A stretch of 64,000 nt of DNA from an uncultured Akkermansia sp. (GCA_949296365.1 CASFPZ010000003.1:1-64000); one strand, 5' to 3'. Shown: positions 35,532 through 45,392, counted from the first letter of the stretch. A program made the numbers and translations. The notes: generated by a model from the sequence alone, not told the origin.

Positions 35532-38033
35532 TTAGAGTGATCGGGCTCTGTTGGGAATAGTTTGCCATTCCAACGTGCATGGTTTGGGTTTATGTTTACC
35601 TGGATTTCTGACTTGGGCGGTAAGTTTGATTGTTCCCGCTTTTGTGGTACTTCGCACAAGGACAGGAGCTGTTCCCCAAGAGACGATTCGGGGATTGGCG
35701 CCAATGGTAGCGTCTCCGATGATCTCTCCTTCTCCTTCAATGGTGAATTGGATGACTTCATTGTTGAGGCGTTTGACATTGCCTTCTGTGTCAGTAATGG
35801 AGGCGATGACAACAACCATGTCTGAACCGTTTGCCTGCATGGGGATCCCTTCGTTGTCGAGTGTGAGTGTAATGCGAGATGGCCTTTTGGATGGCTTTCT
35901 CACATGGGTCGCAACGACTTTCCCGTCGACAAGCCCTTCAGCAAGAATTTGACTAGGCTTCCCGGAACGCGACCTCGCTTTAACTTTCATGAAATCAAAA
36001 GCATTGGAAAAAATTACGGTGGAACCAGGGCGTTGAGTTTTTTCTTGCCGAGCATTGAGGACGACTGGTTGTTGGCCTGGGGCGGTGAGTCGTACAGAAT
36101 CGCAGTTGGTATACACGGTGACATCATGGGGAGAGAAGGGGGTCATTTCGTGTGCGATATAGACAAAGGGCCCGCTGGCTATGTCTGAGTCCCCCGGGGA
36201 GAGGGGCTGTTGAGACTTAAATGCAAACCAAGAGGTCTTGGGTTGGCGAAAAGAATCCATGATGCCGCCATAGAATGGATCAGGATGATAGCCTCGTTGG
36301 TGATCAAACGAATGCCAAAGCGCTCCTCCAATATGGTAAGCAGGGGTTTGGTAGAGGGTTTCCCAACTTGTGTAGGGATAGGGCGGATCGAGGTAGTGGT
36401 TGGCTTGGATTAACATTGGAATCTCACCCCATTTCCGGGAGGCTCTGCTGGGGGAATTGTGGGAAGACCAATCGTCGACATTATCTCCGAATTCTCGAGT
36501 AAAAAAGGGTTTCCCTTGGAGACTTGGTGGAACTGTCCCCTCCAAGGGGTGGCTGTATATGAGATCGTAATGTTCTGCTCCGCGAGCCTGGGAATCACAA
36601 CCCGCATAGCAGGATGGCCAGGGAAATTCTTGGTGAGTCACCTCGTAAGCTTGTTTGGCAAATTCGGGAGGGTAGGAGGTTTCGTTGAGGATGGGTTCCC
36701 AGACCCAGACGCTGGGGTGATTCCGGTCCCGACGGATCATTTGGCGAATGTCGCGACAGACGAGTTGGGTAAATTGTGGGTCTTTATTCCAAAATTGCCA
36801 ACCTGGCGTGGCGACGATGACGAATAAACCTAGTTCGTCCGCTGCATCCATAAACGCTGGATCTTGAGGGTAGTGAGCTGAACGAACAACTCGCAAACCG
36901 GCGTCTCGGAGTTTCTTGGCATCTCGCCAGTGGGCAATGTTGGGTAGGGCATTCCCAACATAAGCAAAATCTTGGTGCCGATTGGCCCCGATCAGTTTCC
37001 CAGAGAAGGGTTTGCCATTCAAAATAAATCCTTGGTCGTTCATGACGAAGTGACGAATGCCAACCCTGATGGTTTGGGCATCGAGAACTTTGTCTTGCTC
37101 TAAAACTTGTACATGGAGTTTCGAAAGATGCGGATGATCGGGCTCCCATAGGTCTGGGTCGGGAATATCCCATTCCCCATCAAGGTGCATACTGGCTCCT
37201 GCTGCAAGAGCGACGCTTTTCTCATAACCCCCAGCATTTCTTCCTTGCGAATCGACTAATTGAACTCGCACTATCAGATCTCGGGATGAGTCGCTTGTGT
37301 TGGAAATGTGAATTTTTGCCCCTACGCGTGCCTGCTGTGCGTTCGCTGCAAGAGTTCTAAAAAAGACGCCTCCCCCTGCTTGTTCATCAACTTGGTTGGG
37401 ATCTGTGATGTGGACTGGGTTGGTGGAGATGAGGTAGACATCGCGGTAGAGTCCGCCCATGTAAGTGAAATCGAGGTGTTCCTGGGGTTTCCCTGGTGGG
37501 TAGGTCGGATCGTCGCTGTTGTCTAGTTTGATGGCTATGGTATTTTCTTCCCCAAGAATCAGATGTGGGGTGGCATCTAGCGAGATGGGGAGGAATCCTC
37601 CTTTGTGGCTGGCTATGTGGCGCCCGTTGAGGTAAATCTCGGCCTTGCCCATCATGGCTTCGAAATAAAGTGTGAGTTTTTGCCCTTGCAGTGTTGTTGG
37701 TGGAGTAAAATGTTTCCTATACCAAACGGGCCCCTGGTAATTGGAACACCCGCTCGTTTCTTCGGGAACGAGTTCGAGCCCGTGCGGTACGTTCACTCGT
37801 TCCCATTGAGTGTCATTTAACTCCGGGGCTTGCCCTTGGAGAAAATCTCCTTTGAAAAAACGCCACCCTACATTGAGATTGTAAATTTGGCGCGGACTAT
37901 TCTTGTCCATCATATCGCCGGCGATGGAGAATTCTGGTAGGTCTTGTGGCCCTGGATTCTCTGCCTCTCCAATGGGAATGAAACTTAGTAGGCTGAATAA
38001 ACAAAGACTTTTTGGGGTAAGACGTACAGTCAT
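35532..38033 (-). CDS. GH2 family glycoside hydrolase (beta-galactosidase-like), secreted
   Basis: The 833-residue protein has a signal peptide (about 1-24), a jelly-roll sugar-binding domain (50-205), an Ig-like domain (to about 330) and a TIM barrel. The acid/base is Glu451 in ILNETSYP and the nucleophile is Glu514 in FTREFGDN. C-terminal Ig-like domains follow. This architecture is standard for GH2 beta-galactosidases used on mucin or milk glycans. Beta-galactosidase is likely, but beta-glucuronidase or beta-mannosidase activity cannot be excluded. TATTAT ends eight bases before the start codon on the minus strand. Confidence 0.9.
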   Translation of the reverse strand: MTVRLTPKSLCLFSLLSFIPIGEAENPGPQDLPEFSIAGDMMDKNSPRQIYNLNVGWRFFKGDFLQGQAPELNDTQWERVNVPHGLELVPEETSGCSNYQGPVWYRKHFTPPTTLQGQKLTLYFEAMMGKAEIYLNGRHIASHKGGFLPISLDATPHLILGEENTIAIKLDNSDDPTYPPGKPQEHLDFTYMGGLYRDVYLISTNPVHITDPNQVDEQAGGGVFFRTLAANAQQARVGAKIHISNTSDSSRDLIVRVQLVDSQGRNAGGYEKSVALAAGASMHLDGEWDIPDPDLWEPDHPHLSKLHVQVLEQDKVLDAQTIRVGIRHFVMNDQGFILNGKPFSGKLIGANRHQDFAYVGNALPNIAHWRDAKKLRDAGLRVVRSAHYPQDPAFMDAADELGLFVIVATPGWQFWNKDPQFTQLVCRDIRQMIRRDRNHPSVWVWEPILNETSYPPEFAKQAYEVTHQEFPWPSCYAGCDSQARGAEHYDLIYSHPLEGTVPPSLQGKPFFTREFGDNVDDWSSHNSPSRASRKWGEIPMLIQANHYLDPPYPYTSWETLYQTPAYHIGGALWHSFDHQRGYHPDPFYGGIMDSFRQPKTSWFAFKSQQPLSPGDSDIASGPFVYIAHEMTPFSPHDVTVYTNCDSVRLTAPGQQPVVLNARQEKTQRPGSTVIFSNAFDFMKVKARSRSGKPSQILAEGLVDGKVVATHVRKPSKRPSRITLTLDNEGIPMQANGSDMVVVIASITDTEGNVKRLNNEVIQFTIEGEGEIIGDATIGANPRIVSWGTAPVLVRSTTKAGTIKLTAQVRNPGKHKPKPCTLEWQTIPNRARSL

Positions 38034-38161
38034 GTTATATGATAATACGTTAGTATTTTAGTACATCTAGCAATGGCTGTGAAAGATGGGACAAGAATTT
38101 TGGAAATGACGATCAATGATCTGTTGCTAGCCGGTGGAATCTTGTAAAGATAAACCCGATT

Positions 38162-39142
38162 ATGAATTTCAAAATCCAATGGGGTCAATGTAGAGTGTTG
38201 GCCGTGGGGTCAATCTGCTTTGCTGGAATGTGCGCCTGTAGTAACCAGATAGTAGGGTCGGAGAATCAGGTGTTGGAACGATCAGCCCAATCAGAGGAAA
38301 TGGTTATTCCGCTTTCTTGCCGAGAACAGGCTGACAAGATTGTGCAATCTGTGAACGGGCAGTTCGGCGTCGCTGTTGAGTGGAATGGTAAACTCCTCTA
38401 TGAACATTTAGGGCAAAATGATTTTGCGATGCAAAGTGTTGTTAAATTCCCATTGGCGATGAAAGTTTTGGATATGGTTGACAAGGGGGAACTTCGCCTT
38501 GATTCCTATATCGAGCTGAAACCTGAAGAGATGAATCCTGATACTTGGAGCCCGATGCGCAAAATTTATCCCCAAGGAGGAAGGTTCAAGGTGTCTGAAT
38601 TAATTCGTTATGCTGTCGCGGAGAGCGATAATAATGCTTGCGATCGCTTGTTCCGGTTGATTGGTGGTCCTAAAGAATTGGAAGTCTTCTTGCGCAACCG
38701 GGGATTTAATCAAATCTATGTCTGTTCTACCGAAGAAGAGATGAACCAAAATCCCCAATTACAAGTAAAAAATTCTTCCACTCCATTAGAAATGAACCGT
38801 TTACTAAGGGAATGGAATGCTGGTAGAATCCTAAGCCACGAATCAACTGCCTTCTTGCGAAATGTTATGTCGAGTACGCAAACTGGTAAAATGCGTATGC
38901 GGGGGCAATTGCCTACCCATGTCGTTGTCGCTCACAAAACAGGATCTGGTGGAAGAACCTCTACGGGTATTATGAGAGCTCTCAACGACGTCGGTATTGT
39001 CTACCTTCCCAATGGAGAAATATTGACGATTAGTTTGTTCGTGTCTAACAGCCCCGATAAGGAGTCCCAGTTGGAAGCCGCAATGGCTCAATTAACGCGT
39101 TTGTTTTACAATCAGGTAATAGAGCTGGGAGCAACTTCTTAA
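38162..39142 (+). CDS. Class A beta-lactamase, subclass A2-like, lipoprotein
   Basis: The 326-residue protein has a lipoprotein-type signal (AGMC or MCAC near residues 21-26). The serine beta-lactamase motifs are Ser92-V-V-Lys95 in MQSVVKFPLAM, SDN at 155-157, the omega-loop Glu191 in STEEEMNQN and KTG at 259-261. The STEEEM omega loop and overall layout resemble the A2 group (CfxA, CblA, PER) common in Bacteroidota. It hydrolyses penicillins or cephalosporins in the periplasm; the spectrum cannot be read. No mobile element is adjacent, so it may be a resident chromosomal gene. Confidence 0.9.
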   Translation: MNFKIQWGQCRVLAVGSICFAGMCACSNQIVGSENQVLERSAQSEEMVIPLSCREQADKIVQSVNGQFGVAVEWNGKLLYEHLGQNDFAMQSVVKFPLAMKVLDMVDKGELRLDSYIELKPEEMNPDTWSPMRKIYPQGGRFKVSELIRYAVAESDNNACDRLFRLIGGPKELEVFLRNRGFNQIYVCSTEEEMNQNPQLQVKNSSTPLEMNRLLREWNAGRILSHESTAFLRNVMSSTQTGKMRMRGQLPTHVVVAHKTGSGGRTSTGIMRALNDVGIVYLPNGEILTISLFVSNSPDKESQLEAAMAQLTRLFYNQVIELGATS

Positions 39143-39177
39143 AATCATTTCTCTCTCCTTACTGTCTCTTCATATGC

Positions 39178-39220
39178 ATGGGAGGGTGTGTCGTAACGAA
39201 CGATGCTCCCTCTTTTTCGT
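39178..39220 (+). terminator. Possible terminator after the beta-lactamase gene
   Basis: GGGAG near 39180 pairs with CTCCC near 39206, with an inner TCGT/ACGA stem, followed by TCTTTTT. The stem is interrupted, so this is tentative. GACACACCC at 39425 is also an inverted copy of GGGTGTGTC at 39184; no mobile element can be shown from it. Confidence 0.4.
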
Positions 39221-39515
39221 CAATTACACAAAAGCAGTTCGTTATCTTCAGATTCAATATGTTGCAAATTCCTTTGATCCATGGATTCCTGATTCCTAAA
39301 AAAATCCGCTGTAAGGTCGCAAAAGAGTTTAATTCACCTGTCTATGCCCTCCTTTTTCTGCTTCGCACACTCTCCTTTAGATTGAAGGTAATAGCCAGGA
39401 AAGAAAAAAGAGAATATGCCATTTGACACACCCCCTTGATAGGCATGGGGGCTTGCCTACAGGAGGCTGAAAAGGGTGCGTGGTTGGCAAGAGTGGCTCG
39501 CTCGGTATAAAACCT

Positions 39516-39712
39516 TTAATCATGGATCTTGAGAAGTAGGCGTTTGAAAAAGGTTTGTGGATCGATACTATGCACGACCCGGAATTCCTGTAAGTTGACT
39601 GTTTTAAAACGAATATTGTGGAGAATGGTGTCAGTCCCGTCATAGTAAGTGGCAATGCCAACTCCGGGCCCTGTATATCGCAGAAAAATCCCAGAATCCC
39701 CCTGAATGGACC
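39516..39712 (-). pseudogene. Out-of-frame 3' end of the Ser/Thr kinase gene
   Basis: Immediately after the kinase stop at 39713, another minus frame continues the protein sensibly as ILFDDNLGSIQGDSGIFLRY, TGPGVGIATYYDGTD and ...FFKRLLLKIHD, to a TAA at 39516-39518. IFLRYTGPGVGIATYYDG clearly repeats the kinase segment IVLLHFTGPDTGIAVHTDG. One extra C in the CCCCC run (GGGGG near 39747 on the plus strand) would join the frames. It is most likely the real C-terminus, lost by a one-base deletion. Confidence 0.7.
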
Positions 39713-41758
39713 CTAGATTGTCATCAAAGAGAATGTAGGCGCATTGGGGGCTAGCTTAGATGAAGTGCCTTTCTGTGCATCAAAAATTCGAGGGTCACTG
39801 AAGTATCTGTAGGAGGATGTTACTTCTTTGTAGTCACAGGTGTATTCGTTGTTGAAAATAATGGGGGAATCGAGCGGGAAATAGCCGCCGGGCTCCCATT
39901 GAGCAATACGCGTAGAAAAGAGGAGCGCTTTGCTGATGTCCATTGATTTGTTGATCCTGACGTGTTGGATTTGTGTCGGATCAAACACCAGGACAATATT
40001 GGCTAAAGAACTTGGCGGTTCGATGGATTTAGCTGGGTTTTCCCAGTTTTCTCCACTCTCGAGGTTGGGAAAACTATATCGACGTAGGTTGGCGTTGTAG
40101 GTGCTGAGATTGAAGTTGATATTGCCGATGAGTCCTTCATCTCCGTCCGTATGAACTGCTATCCCGGTGTCTGGCCCTGTAAAATGCAGCAAGACAATGA
40201 TGTCGGGTACCTCGATATCTTGTTGTTCGAGATTTTGTTGCTCTAGCTCGGAGAGATCGCCGCTGTATCCTCGGATTACAAGGAGTCCCATGTGCTGATT
40301 GAGTTTTTGATAGGAATAAGAACCTGATTGACTATAGAGTGCTGACCACGATCCCATGGTTGTAAACCGCAGCGTTGTATTCTTGAAGATCTCTTCCGTT
40401 TTATGCAATGCGTTCCCCGTAGAAAAGAGTTCTTGGTAATTTGTCAGCTGTTGGCCTATGGAAAAATAATTCCCGTGTGGCTTATAGATGACTCGTACTG
40501 CTTGCTGGGATGAAAAACTGATTTGTGCTCCGGCTAGTGAAACGGGTACTTCAGCGGCTGAAGTGAAAGGTTGATCGCCAGAATTGGCTTGATCGTCTCT
40601 TGGTTGAACCTCGGGCGATTCGTGTCTATTTTGAACGTTAGAAAGGGCCCCGGTGGTTTCCTGCTCGGAAATTGGATCTGAAGAATCGGAAGAATTGAGA
40701 TCGCTTTGTTGCGGTTGATCAATGCGAGAAGAGGTATTGGCGGCTGTGGCTGCCGGGTGCTTGCTCTGTGTAGGGCTTGGTCGCGATTGTTGGGTGGTTG
40801 CCTGACTTATTGTGGAAGTCGGGAAAAGAAATATGTAGTAACTGGCTATGGCTAACGTGGCTGTGATGAGGCAGGCTGCTGTGGCCCAGATGATATTGCT
40901 GTGCAGAGAATTCTCAGGACGAGACGGTGTTGATTGGATTGGTGTATCCTGTAGGGCTTCTAACCATTCGTCTGCTGAGCGAAACCGATCGGCTATGCCG
41001 ATTTGAGTCGCTTTTTGAAGCGCTTTAATAAATGCCTCTGGATAATCGCATAACTTCTCTCCTAGGATGGCGATAAATGACTTGCCAAGAGCAAAGAGGT
41101 CGGACCATGGCCCAATATCGCCATATTTGAAAGCTTGCTCCGGCGGCGAAAAAAATGGAGTTCCTATGACGGTGACTGTATGTTCTGGAAGCCCATTGAG
41201 CGCTGCTCCAAAATCGATCAGAACGGGTTGCCCATTCTCTCGAACGATAATGTTGGTCGGCTTGATGTCTCGATGAAATACATGCTTAGAATGGAGATAT
41301 GATAGTGTCTGGAGGAGGGCCACGAGGAGATTGTTGACGTCGCTCGGCTGATCGGCATGCTGGTGAACCCATTGCTCAAATGACATGCCATCGATGTACT
41401 CCATGACGATGTATCCTGTGTTGTGCTCTAAGAAAATATCGTGAATGTGTACAATGTCTGAGTGGTTGAGCTTGGCAATGGTGTGCGCCTCTTTGCAGAA
41501 CGAATTGAGTGAATCGTCGAATGTGTCTTCATAGAGCGGCGTGATGAGAATATTCGACGTATTGGAATCTCGGTAACATATATCTCTCGGAAAATGTTCC
41601 TTGAGAACAACCTCGCGCTCAAGTTTTGTATCCTTGGCTAGATAGGTAATGCCAAACCCGCCCATCCCCAAAAACGATTCAATGATAAATGATTGAATCA
41701 TTGTCCCTGCTGGGAGAATTGGTGAATGACTCATATCGATGTGCACATCAACTTGCAT
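39713..41758 (-). CDS. Transmembrane Ser/Thr protein kinase with extracytoplasmic repeat domain, 3' frameshift
   Basis: The 681-residue open frame has a complete kinase domain: Gly loop GMGGFG (31-36), Lys53 in VVLKEH, Glu90, HRDIKPTN (162-169), IDFG (181-184) and the SPPE segment near 204-207. One membrane helix follows at about 288-312, then a Ser/Gln/Pro-rich linker (about 315-405) and a beta-rich outer domain containing TGPDTGIAVHTDGDEG. The last residues SLMTI come from a frameshift; about 65 more residues belong in another frame. It is divergent from five genes for exported proteins and may sense and control the envelope process they perform. Confidence 0.88.
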   Translation of the reverse strand: MQVDVHIDMSHSPILPAGTMIQSFIIESFLGMGGFGITYLAKDTKLEREVVLKEHFPRDICYRDSNTSNILITPLYEDTFDDSLNSFCKEAHTIAKLNHSDIVHIHDIFLEHNTGYIVMEYIDGMSFEQWVHQHADQPSDVNNLLVALLQTLSYLHSKHVFHRDIKPTNIIVRENGQPVLIDFGAALNGLPEHTVTVIGTPFFSPPEQAFKYGDIGPWSDLFALGKSFIAILGEKLCDYPEAFIKALQKATQIGIADRFRSADEWLEALQDTPIQSTPSRPENSLHSNIIWATAACLITATLAIASYYIFLFPTSTISQATTQQSRPSPTQSKHPAATAANTSSRIDQPQQSDLNSSDSSDPISEQETTGALSNVQNRHESPEVQPRDDQANSGDQPFTSAAEVPVSLAGAQISFSSQQAVRVIYKPHGNYFSIGQQLTNYQELFSTGNALHKTEEIFKNTTLRFTTMGSWSALYSQSGSYSYQKLNQHMGLLVIRGYSGDLSELEQQNLEQQDIEVPDIIVLLHFTGPDTGIAVHTDGDEGLIGNINFNLSTYNANLRRYSFPNLESGENWENPAKSIEPPSSLANIVLVFDPTQIQHVRINKSMDISKALLFSTRIAQWEPGGYFPLDSPIIFNNEYTCDYKEVTSSYRYFSDPRIFDAQKGTSSKLAPNAPTFSLMTI

Positions 41759-42144
41759 GGAGGCTGAGTGAAATGGGGTAAGGGAAAATAAATGGAGATA
41801 CTCTCGAAGTGTAGTTTAGACAAATCCTTAAAAAAGACAAGAAACAACTCGATGCATCTTGTTTAATGATTTTATGTATTCGCTTTATGTCCTGAATGAT
41901 CTCAAAAAGCAGTGAGATCCACAAAAATTACTTTAGAAAATGTATCTACTGAGATATCTATTTTGTTTCTTTTTGTCTGTCATTGATTATTTTGTATCAA
42001 AAAAATCTCTCAGAGATAAAAATATCAAATTTTTTGTTGAAATCCTTAGAAAGATATGATAAAGAAACGATGTGTTTCGGAATTAGTATCTTTAGGAGAT
42101 GAATATTCCGGTTGGTGTTAATTATTTCATAACTTTAAACTAAG
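41759..42144 (+). promoter_or_regulatory. AT-rich divergent intergenic region with a candidate promoter
   Basis: The 386-base gap separates the kinase from the exported-protein cluster and is visibly richer in A and T than its surroundings. Near its end TTGGTG (42112-42117), 17 bases and TTAAAC (42135-42140) lie just before the ATG at 42145. No ORF, RNA fold or repeat could be supported in the rest. Confidence 0.4.
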
Positions 42145-42924
42145 ATGACCCAAAAGACCATCTCAATGATATGTGCTTCGGCGCTTTTAGCGAGTTCGGC
42201 GATCATGAGTTCGTGTTCTACGCTAAATACAGTTACCCGGTTGGCTGACGGGGTGAAGGCGGTTGCCCAGTTGACGGATGATGCAAAGTCGGTTGCTCAG
42301 TTGGCGGACGATACGCAGTCGACGAAGGTGAATATTGACTCATTACCTGGTGTGAAGGATTTGAAGTTGAAACAGGAAGAATTGGTAAAAAAACATTCGA
42401 GCGCGACAATCATGTTGTTACAGTCGCAGCAATTGGCTCTAGAGGCATTGGACTTGCGCCAGGAAGCTGCTGAGGTTGAGGCTCAGATCAACAATCTGAA
42501 GTCGAACCCCAACGATGGATCTCTCTTGACGTCGACATTGGAATCCCTGTCGGGACGCCAGGAGATGATCAACGAAAAAGTCGCTGAACTTGAAAACCGC
42601 GAAAAATTAAAACTAGATACCTGGAAAAAGAGTTGCTCGAAGTTGAATGAGGCGCTCTGGGAAGAAGCCAAACTTGCCGCAACCAATACTGACTTGGGTG
42701 TCAAGTTGACAAAGGCTATGGGCGGGGCTAGTTCTCTCGAAAAAGTTCAACTGGGATTACAATTCCGTCCAATTGTTTATTTTGTGACCTCGTTGCCTAA
42801 GGACTACAAATTGATGCAACAGACTTCGGCCTTACAAGATGAGGTCAACAAGAAATTGGTGATCCAATTGCCGCCGATGAAGGCAATTCCGGCCTCGTTG
42901 CCAGAAATGAAATTCGACTTCTAG
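42145..42924 (+). CDS. Coiled-coil lipoprotein of unknown function
   Basis: The 259-residue protein has a lipoprotein signal ending IMSSC (Cys24). A short internal repeat follows, VAQLTDDAKS/VAQLADDTQS (residues 40-59), and then long amphipathic Gln/Glu/Lys-rich helices (about 70-190) that predict a coiled coil. The final 60 residues are less helical. No family was recognised. It is the first gene of a same-strand series of five exported proteins and could be a structural or periplasm-spanning part. Confidence 0.7.
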   Translation: MTQKTISMICASALLASSAIMSSCSTLNTVTRLADGVKAVAQLTDDAKSVAQLADDTQSTKVNIDSLPGVKDLKLKQEELVKKHSSATIMLLQSQQLALEALDLRQEAAEVEAQINNLKSNPNDGSLLTSTLESLSGRQEMINEKVAELENREKLKLDTWKKSCSKLNEALWEEAKLAATNTDLGVKLTKAMGGASSLEKVQLGLQFRPIVYFVTSLPKDYKLMQQTSALQDEVNKKLVIQLPPMKAIPASLPEMKFDF

Positions 42925-42962
42925 CAACTGGGACGCTGGGTATTGCGTTTTACATGAATCGT

Positions 42963-42991
42963 GGGGATATTCTGAAGACAAGGATATCCCC
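42963..42991 (+). other. Intercistronic hairpin
   Basis: GGGGATAT (42963-42970) pairs perfectly with ATATCCCC (42984-42991) across a 13-base loop, 18 bases before the next start. There is no T-run. It may stabilise the upstream mRNA or regulate the downstream gene. Confidence 0.4.
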
Positions 42992-43008
42992 CAAGTTAAT
43001 CAACTTAA

Positions 43009-44265
43009 ATGAAACAAAACTTATTATTCCTGTTGGCGGTTGTTGTATGGAGTAGCCTGGGTATGTTGTGGGGGCAGGAACCCGATTCTGAGAAACTGCG
43101 ACATGCCGAATTCGCAGGAATTTGGTTTTATTCTGCCATCCAGAAGGATACGACTCGGAAACAGTTCCCTGTTGGGTATGTCTATGGCCCTAGTGCCTCG
43201 CAGGAAGTAGGGAGGGACAATATCAGTGTGTTGCATCAATCGATGAGAGATGCTTTGTTGAAAGAACGACGTAGCGGAGGTAATCGAATTGTAGATTGTA
43301 TGTCGGCTGATCCGGAGGCTGATTTTGCCAATTCGGCAACAGATGATTCTATCGTGTTTGCCTGCGCTTTGAATTACGAACATGCGGAAACTCAATATGA
43401 ATCTGGCGCTGGAAAGGCTTATTCTAAAGTATTGACTGAGATTGGGTTTGATCTGGTTGTATGTAATTTTAAAGACAGGCGAATTTTGGCAACATTGCCG
43501 GGACGAATTGTGGCGATTGATGCGGTCCCGGGTAAAGCTGGTGCTGCAAAATGTCATTCGATGCTGAAGTACTTATATGAAAAAAAACTTGTGCCAGAAT
43601 TTGTATCTTTAGCCAAAGCGCCTTATTCGTCTGCAATGGCTGCAAAAACATTAGGTATTAGCAAACTTCAAGTTTCCCCAAAAGCATTGAAAGAGATGCC
43701 GTCTCACTACAAAGCTGCTGGTGAACGCGGATATGCTGCCTACGTGTCTTCTCTTGTATCTTCTTCTTTTTATGCGGCTGTGAAAGTCCCTGTGTTACCG
43801 TATTCCGGTGGTGGCGATAAAATCTATTATGTAATGAGCGAGAGAATTAAAGATTCTGGGCGTGTGAGCGACGAGGCGATGAAAGACAACAGTTCCTTGT
43901 CGGCAGAAGATGGCGAAGTGGAATCTGGTGGCGTGAGTAAGGATTTCTTGTTGAAAAAACCTGATTATGAGCTGGAACTTGTCTTCCCCGGATTTATTGC
44001 TCAGACGATGCAGGCAAATCAGTTCCAAAAACAAGTTGCTTTTGTGGCTTATTGCGGATTGCGCATTCGCAGCAAAGGTAATGAGGTGTTGGCTGAACGC
44101 TATAAAGATGCTGTGACGAGTATTTATCCAACGAAAATCCAGTTGAGTTCTAACTGGATTAATTTTGAAGATGCAACAATTAAAATGTTGAGATCGGCTG
44201 CCAAAAGTTTGAAAAATCACAAAAAATCTCGCTCCATTATTCAACAAACTTCATTATCTAAATGA
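43009..44265 (+). CDS. Secreted protein of unknown function
   Basis: The 418-residue protein has a signal peptide (MKQNLLFLLAVVVWSSLGMLWGQ). The mature part alternates strands and helices and contains VLHQSMRDALLKE and TEIGFDLVVCNFKDRRILATLPG. Those segments vaguely recall nucleotide-independent CsgG/TolB-N-like folds, but this is weak. No catalytic motif is seen. Its stop overlaps the next start (ATGA), so the two products are probably made together. Confidence 0.65.
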   Translation: MKQNLLFLLAVVVWSSLGMLWGQEPDSEKLRHAEFAGIWFYSAIQKDTTRKQFPVGYVYGPSASQEVGRDNISVLHQSMRDALLKERRSGGNRIVDCMSADPEADFANSATDDSIVFACALNYEHAETQYESGAGKAYSKVLTEIGFDLVVCNFKDRRILATLPGRIVAIDAVPGKAGAAKCHSMLKYLYEKKLVPEFVSLAKAPYSSAMAAKTLGISKLQVSPKALKEMPSHYKAAGERGYAAYVSSLVSSSFYAAVKVPVLPYSGGGDKIYYVMSERIKDSGRVSDEAMKDNSSLSAEDGEVESGGVSKDFLLKKPDYELELVFPGFIAQTMQANQFQKQVAFVAYCGLRIRSKGNEVLAERYKDAVTSIYPTKIQLSSNWINFEDATIKMLRSAAKSLKNHKKSRSIIQQTSLSK

Positions 44266-45392
44266 TTGCCCATTTTATGAAAACAATGATGAAATTAATC
44301 TGTCCGCTAGCTGCTGTCGCTCTTGTTTGGTCGGCTGTCGCTGGTGAATTAACCTTAACTGGTAAACATTCAGTGGTTTATGACGTTTCCTCCCAAGAAG
44401 GTAAAGCCTCGGCCACTAAGATGGCTCAACGTTACGCGGCTATCCACGCGATTGAGCAAATGATGTCTAGTCAACCTTCGGCAATCCGACAACTGTACCA
44501 AGACAGAAAACCTGGAATTATGGATGAAATCCTGGCCTTGTGTTCTCAGGTAAACAACGAACAGTCAATCGCTAAAAACAAAAATGAAGTAACTGTCGTT
44601 TTCTCTGCCGTGATCGATGAGGATGCCTTAAAAGATCTGTTGCAGCGAAAAGATGCTGTGCAACAGACTGTCGAACTGGATTCTACCGAAATTGCCGTCT
44701 TTTTCACGGCTCGCAATGCTGCATCGGTTCGTAAGCAAAATTCGTCCATGGTTAATGATTCTACCTCCGAAAAAAATAAAAAGGCCTCGAATTCTGGCAA
44801 TATTGATGATGAAAACGTACAGTCAGAATCGAACGTTGTAGAACGCGAAACGAAGACTACAGACGTGGCAACTATCGTAAATGCTGACCGAATCAATTAT
44901 GAGTTAGATGCTCCGGCTCGCGAAGAATTCGGAACTGCCTTAATTTCGCGGTTCGCAGAAAAAGGTTTTGAGGAGATCATAGATGGCGCTATGTTGGATG
45001 CTAGCGCTTTATTGGATGAAGCGTATGGCTCGGGAGACGTTGTCCCGGCCAAAACTTGGCGCAGCATTGTCAGTAATCTTCGAGAAAATGAACCAACTGT
45101 ACAGTATATGGTTGTCGGTACGTTGGATTTAGGTATACCGCGTGTCGATGAACAAACGAATATGTGGGTCGTCGAAGCGACAGTAAGCGGTAAAATTTAC
45201 AAGATGTCGCGTAATATACCAAGAGTGGTGACGGCTCTGTCTCCTCAGACGCAAAAGGCAAAGGCGGCTGATCAACTGCAGGCTAAAAAACGCGCTCTTT
45301 CTGGTCTGACTCCTCTAGCGGCCGATGAAATCCTTGCTAAGTTAAAGGCTAAAAAAATCATTAAGAGCAATGAACAGTCTCATGCACAATAA
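44262..45392 (+). CDS. Secreted FlgT/LPP20-like protein of unknown function
   Basis: The 376-residue protein has a signal peptide (to about VWSAVAG); the start may be 44262 (ATGA overlap) or 44277. The first mature domain has the pattern of LPP20/FlgT N-terminal modules: a strand, then GKASATKMAQRYAAIHAIEQ, and EVTVVFSAVIDED closing the fold. A low-complexity Ser/Asn/Glu linker (about 160-205) follows. A second domain contains ALISRFAEKGFEEIIDG and YMVVGTLDLG, like the middle CsgG/TolB-N-like domain of FlgT. No flagellar genes are present. Confidence 0.65.
   Translation: MIAHFMKTMMKLICPLAAVALVWSAVAGELTLTGKHSVVYDVSSQEGKASATKMAQRYAAIHAIEQMMSSQPSAIRQLYQDRKPGIMDEILALCSQVNNEQSIAKNKNEVTVVFSAVIDEDALKDLLQRKDAVQQTVELDSTEIAVFFTARNAASVRKQNSSMVNDSTSEKNKKASNSGNIDDENVQSESNVVERETKTTDVATIVNADRINYELDAPAREEFGTALISRFAEKGFEEIIDGAMLDASALLDEAYGSGDVVPAKTWRSIVSNLRENEPTVQYMVVGTLDLGIPRVDEQTNMWVVEATVSGKIYKMSRNIPRVVTALSPQTQKAKAADQLQAKKRALSGLTPLAADEILAKLKAKKIIKSNEQSHAQ

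Noticed and set aside
39178-39426. 82-codon plus-strand frame after the beta-lactamase gene, flanked by GGGTGTGTC/GACACACCC
   Set aside because: The frame has no recognisable features and the inverted repeat is only nine bases; a small mobile element cannot be supported.
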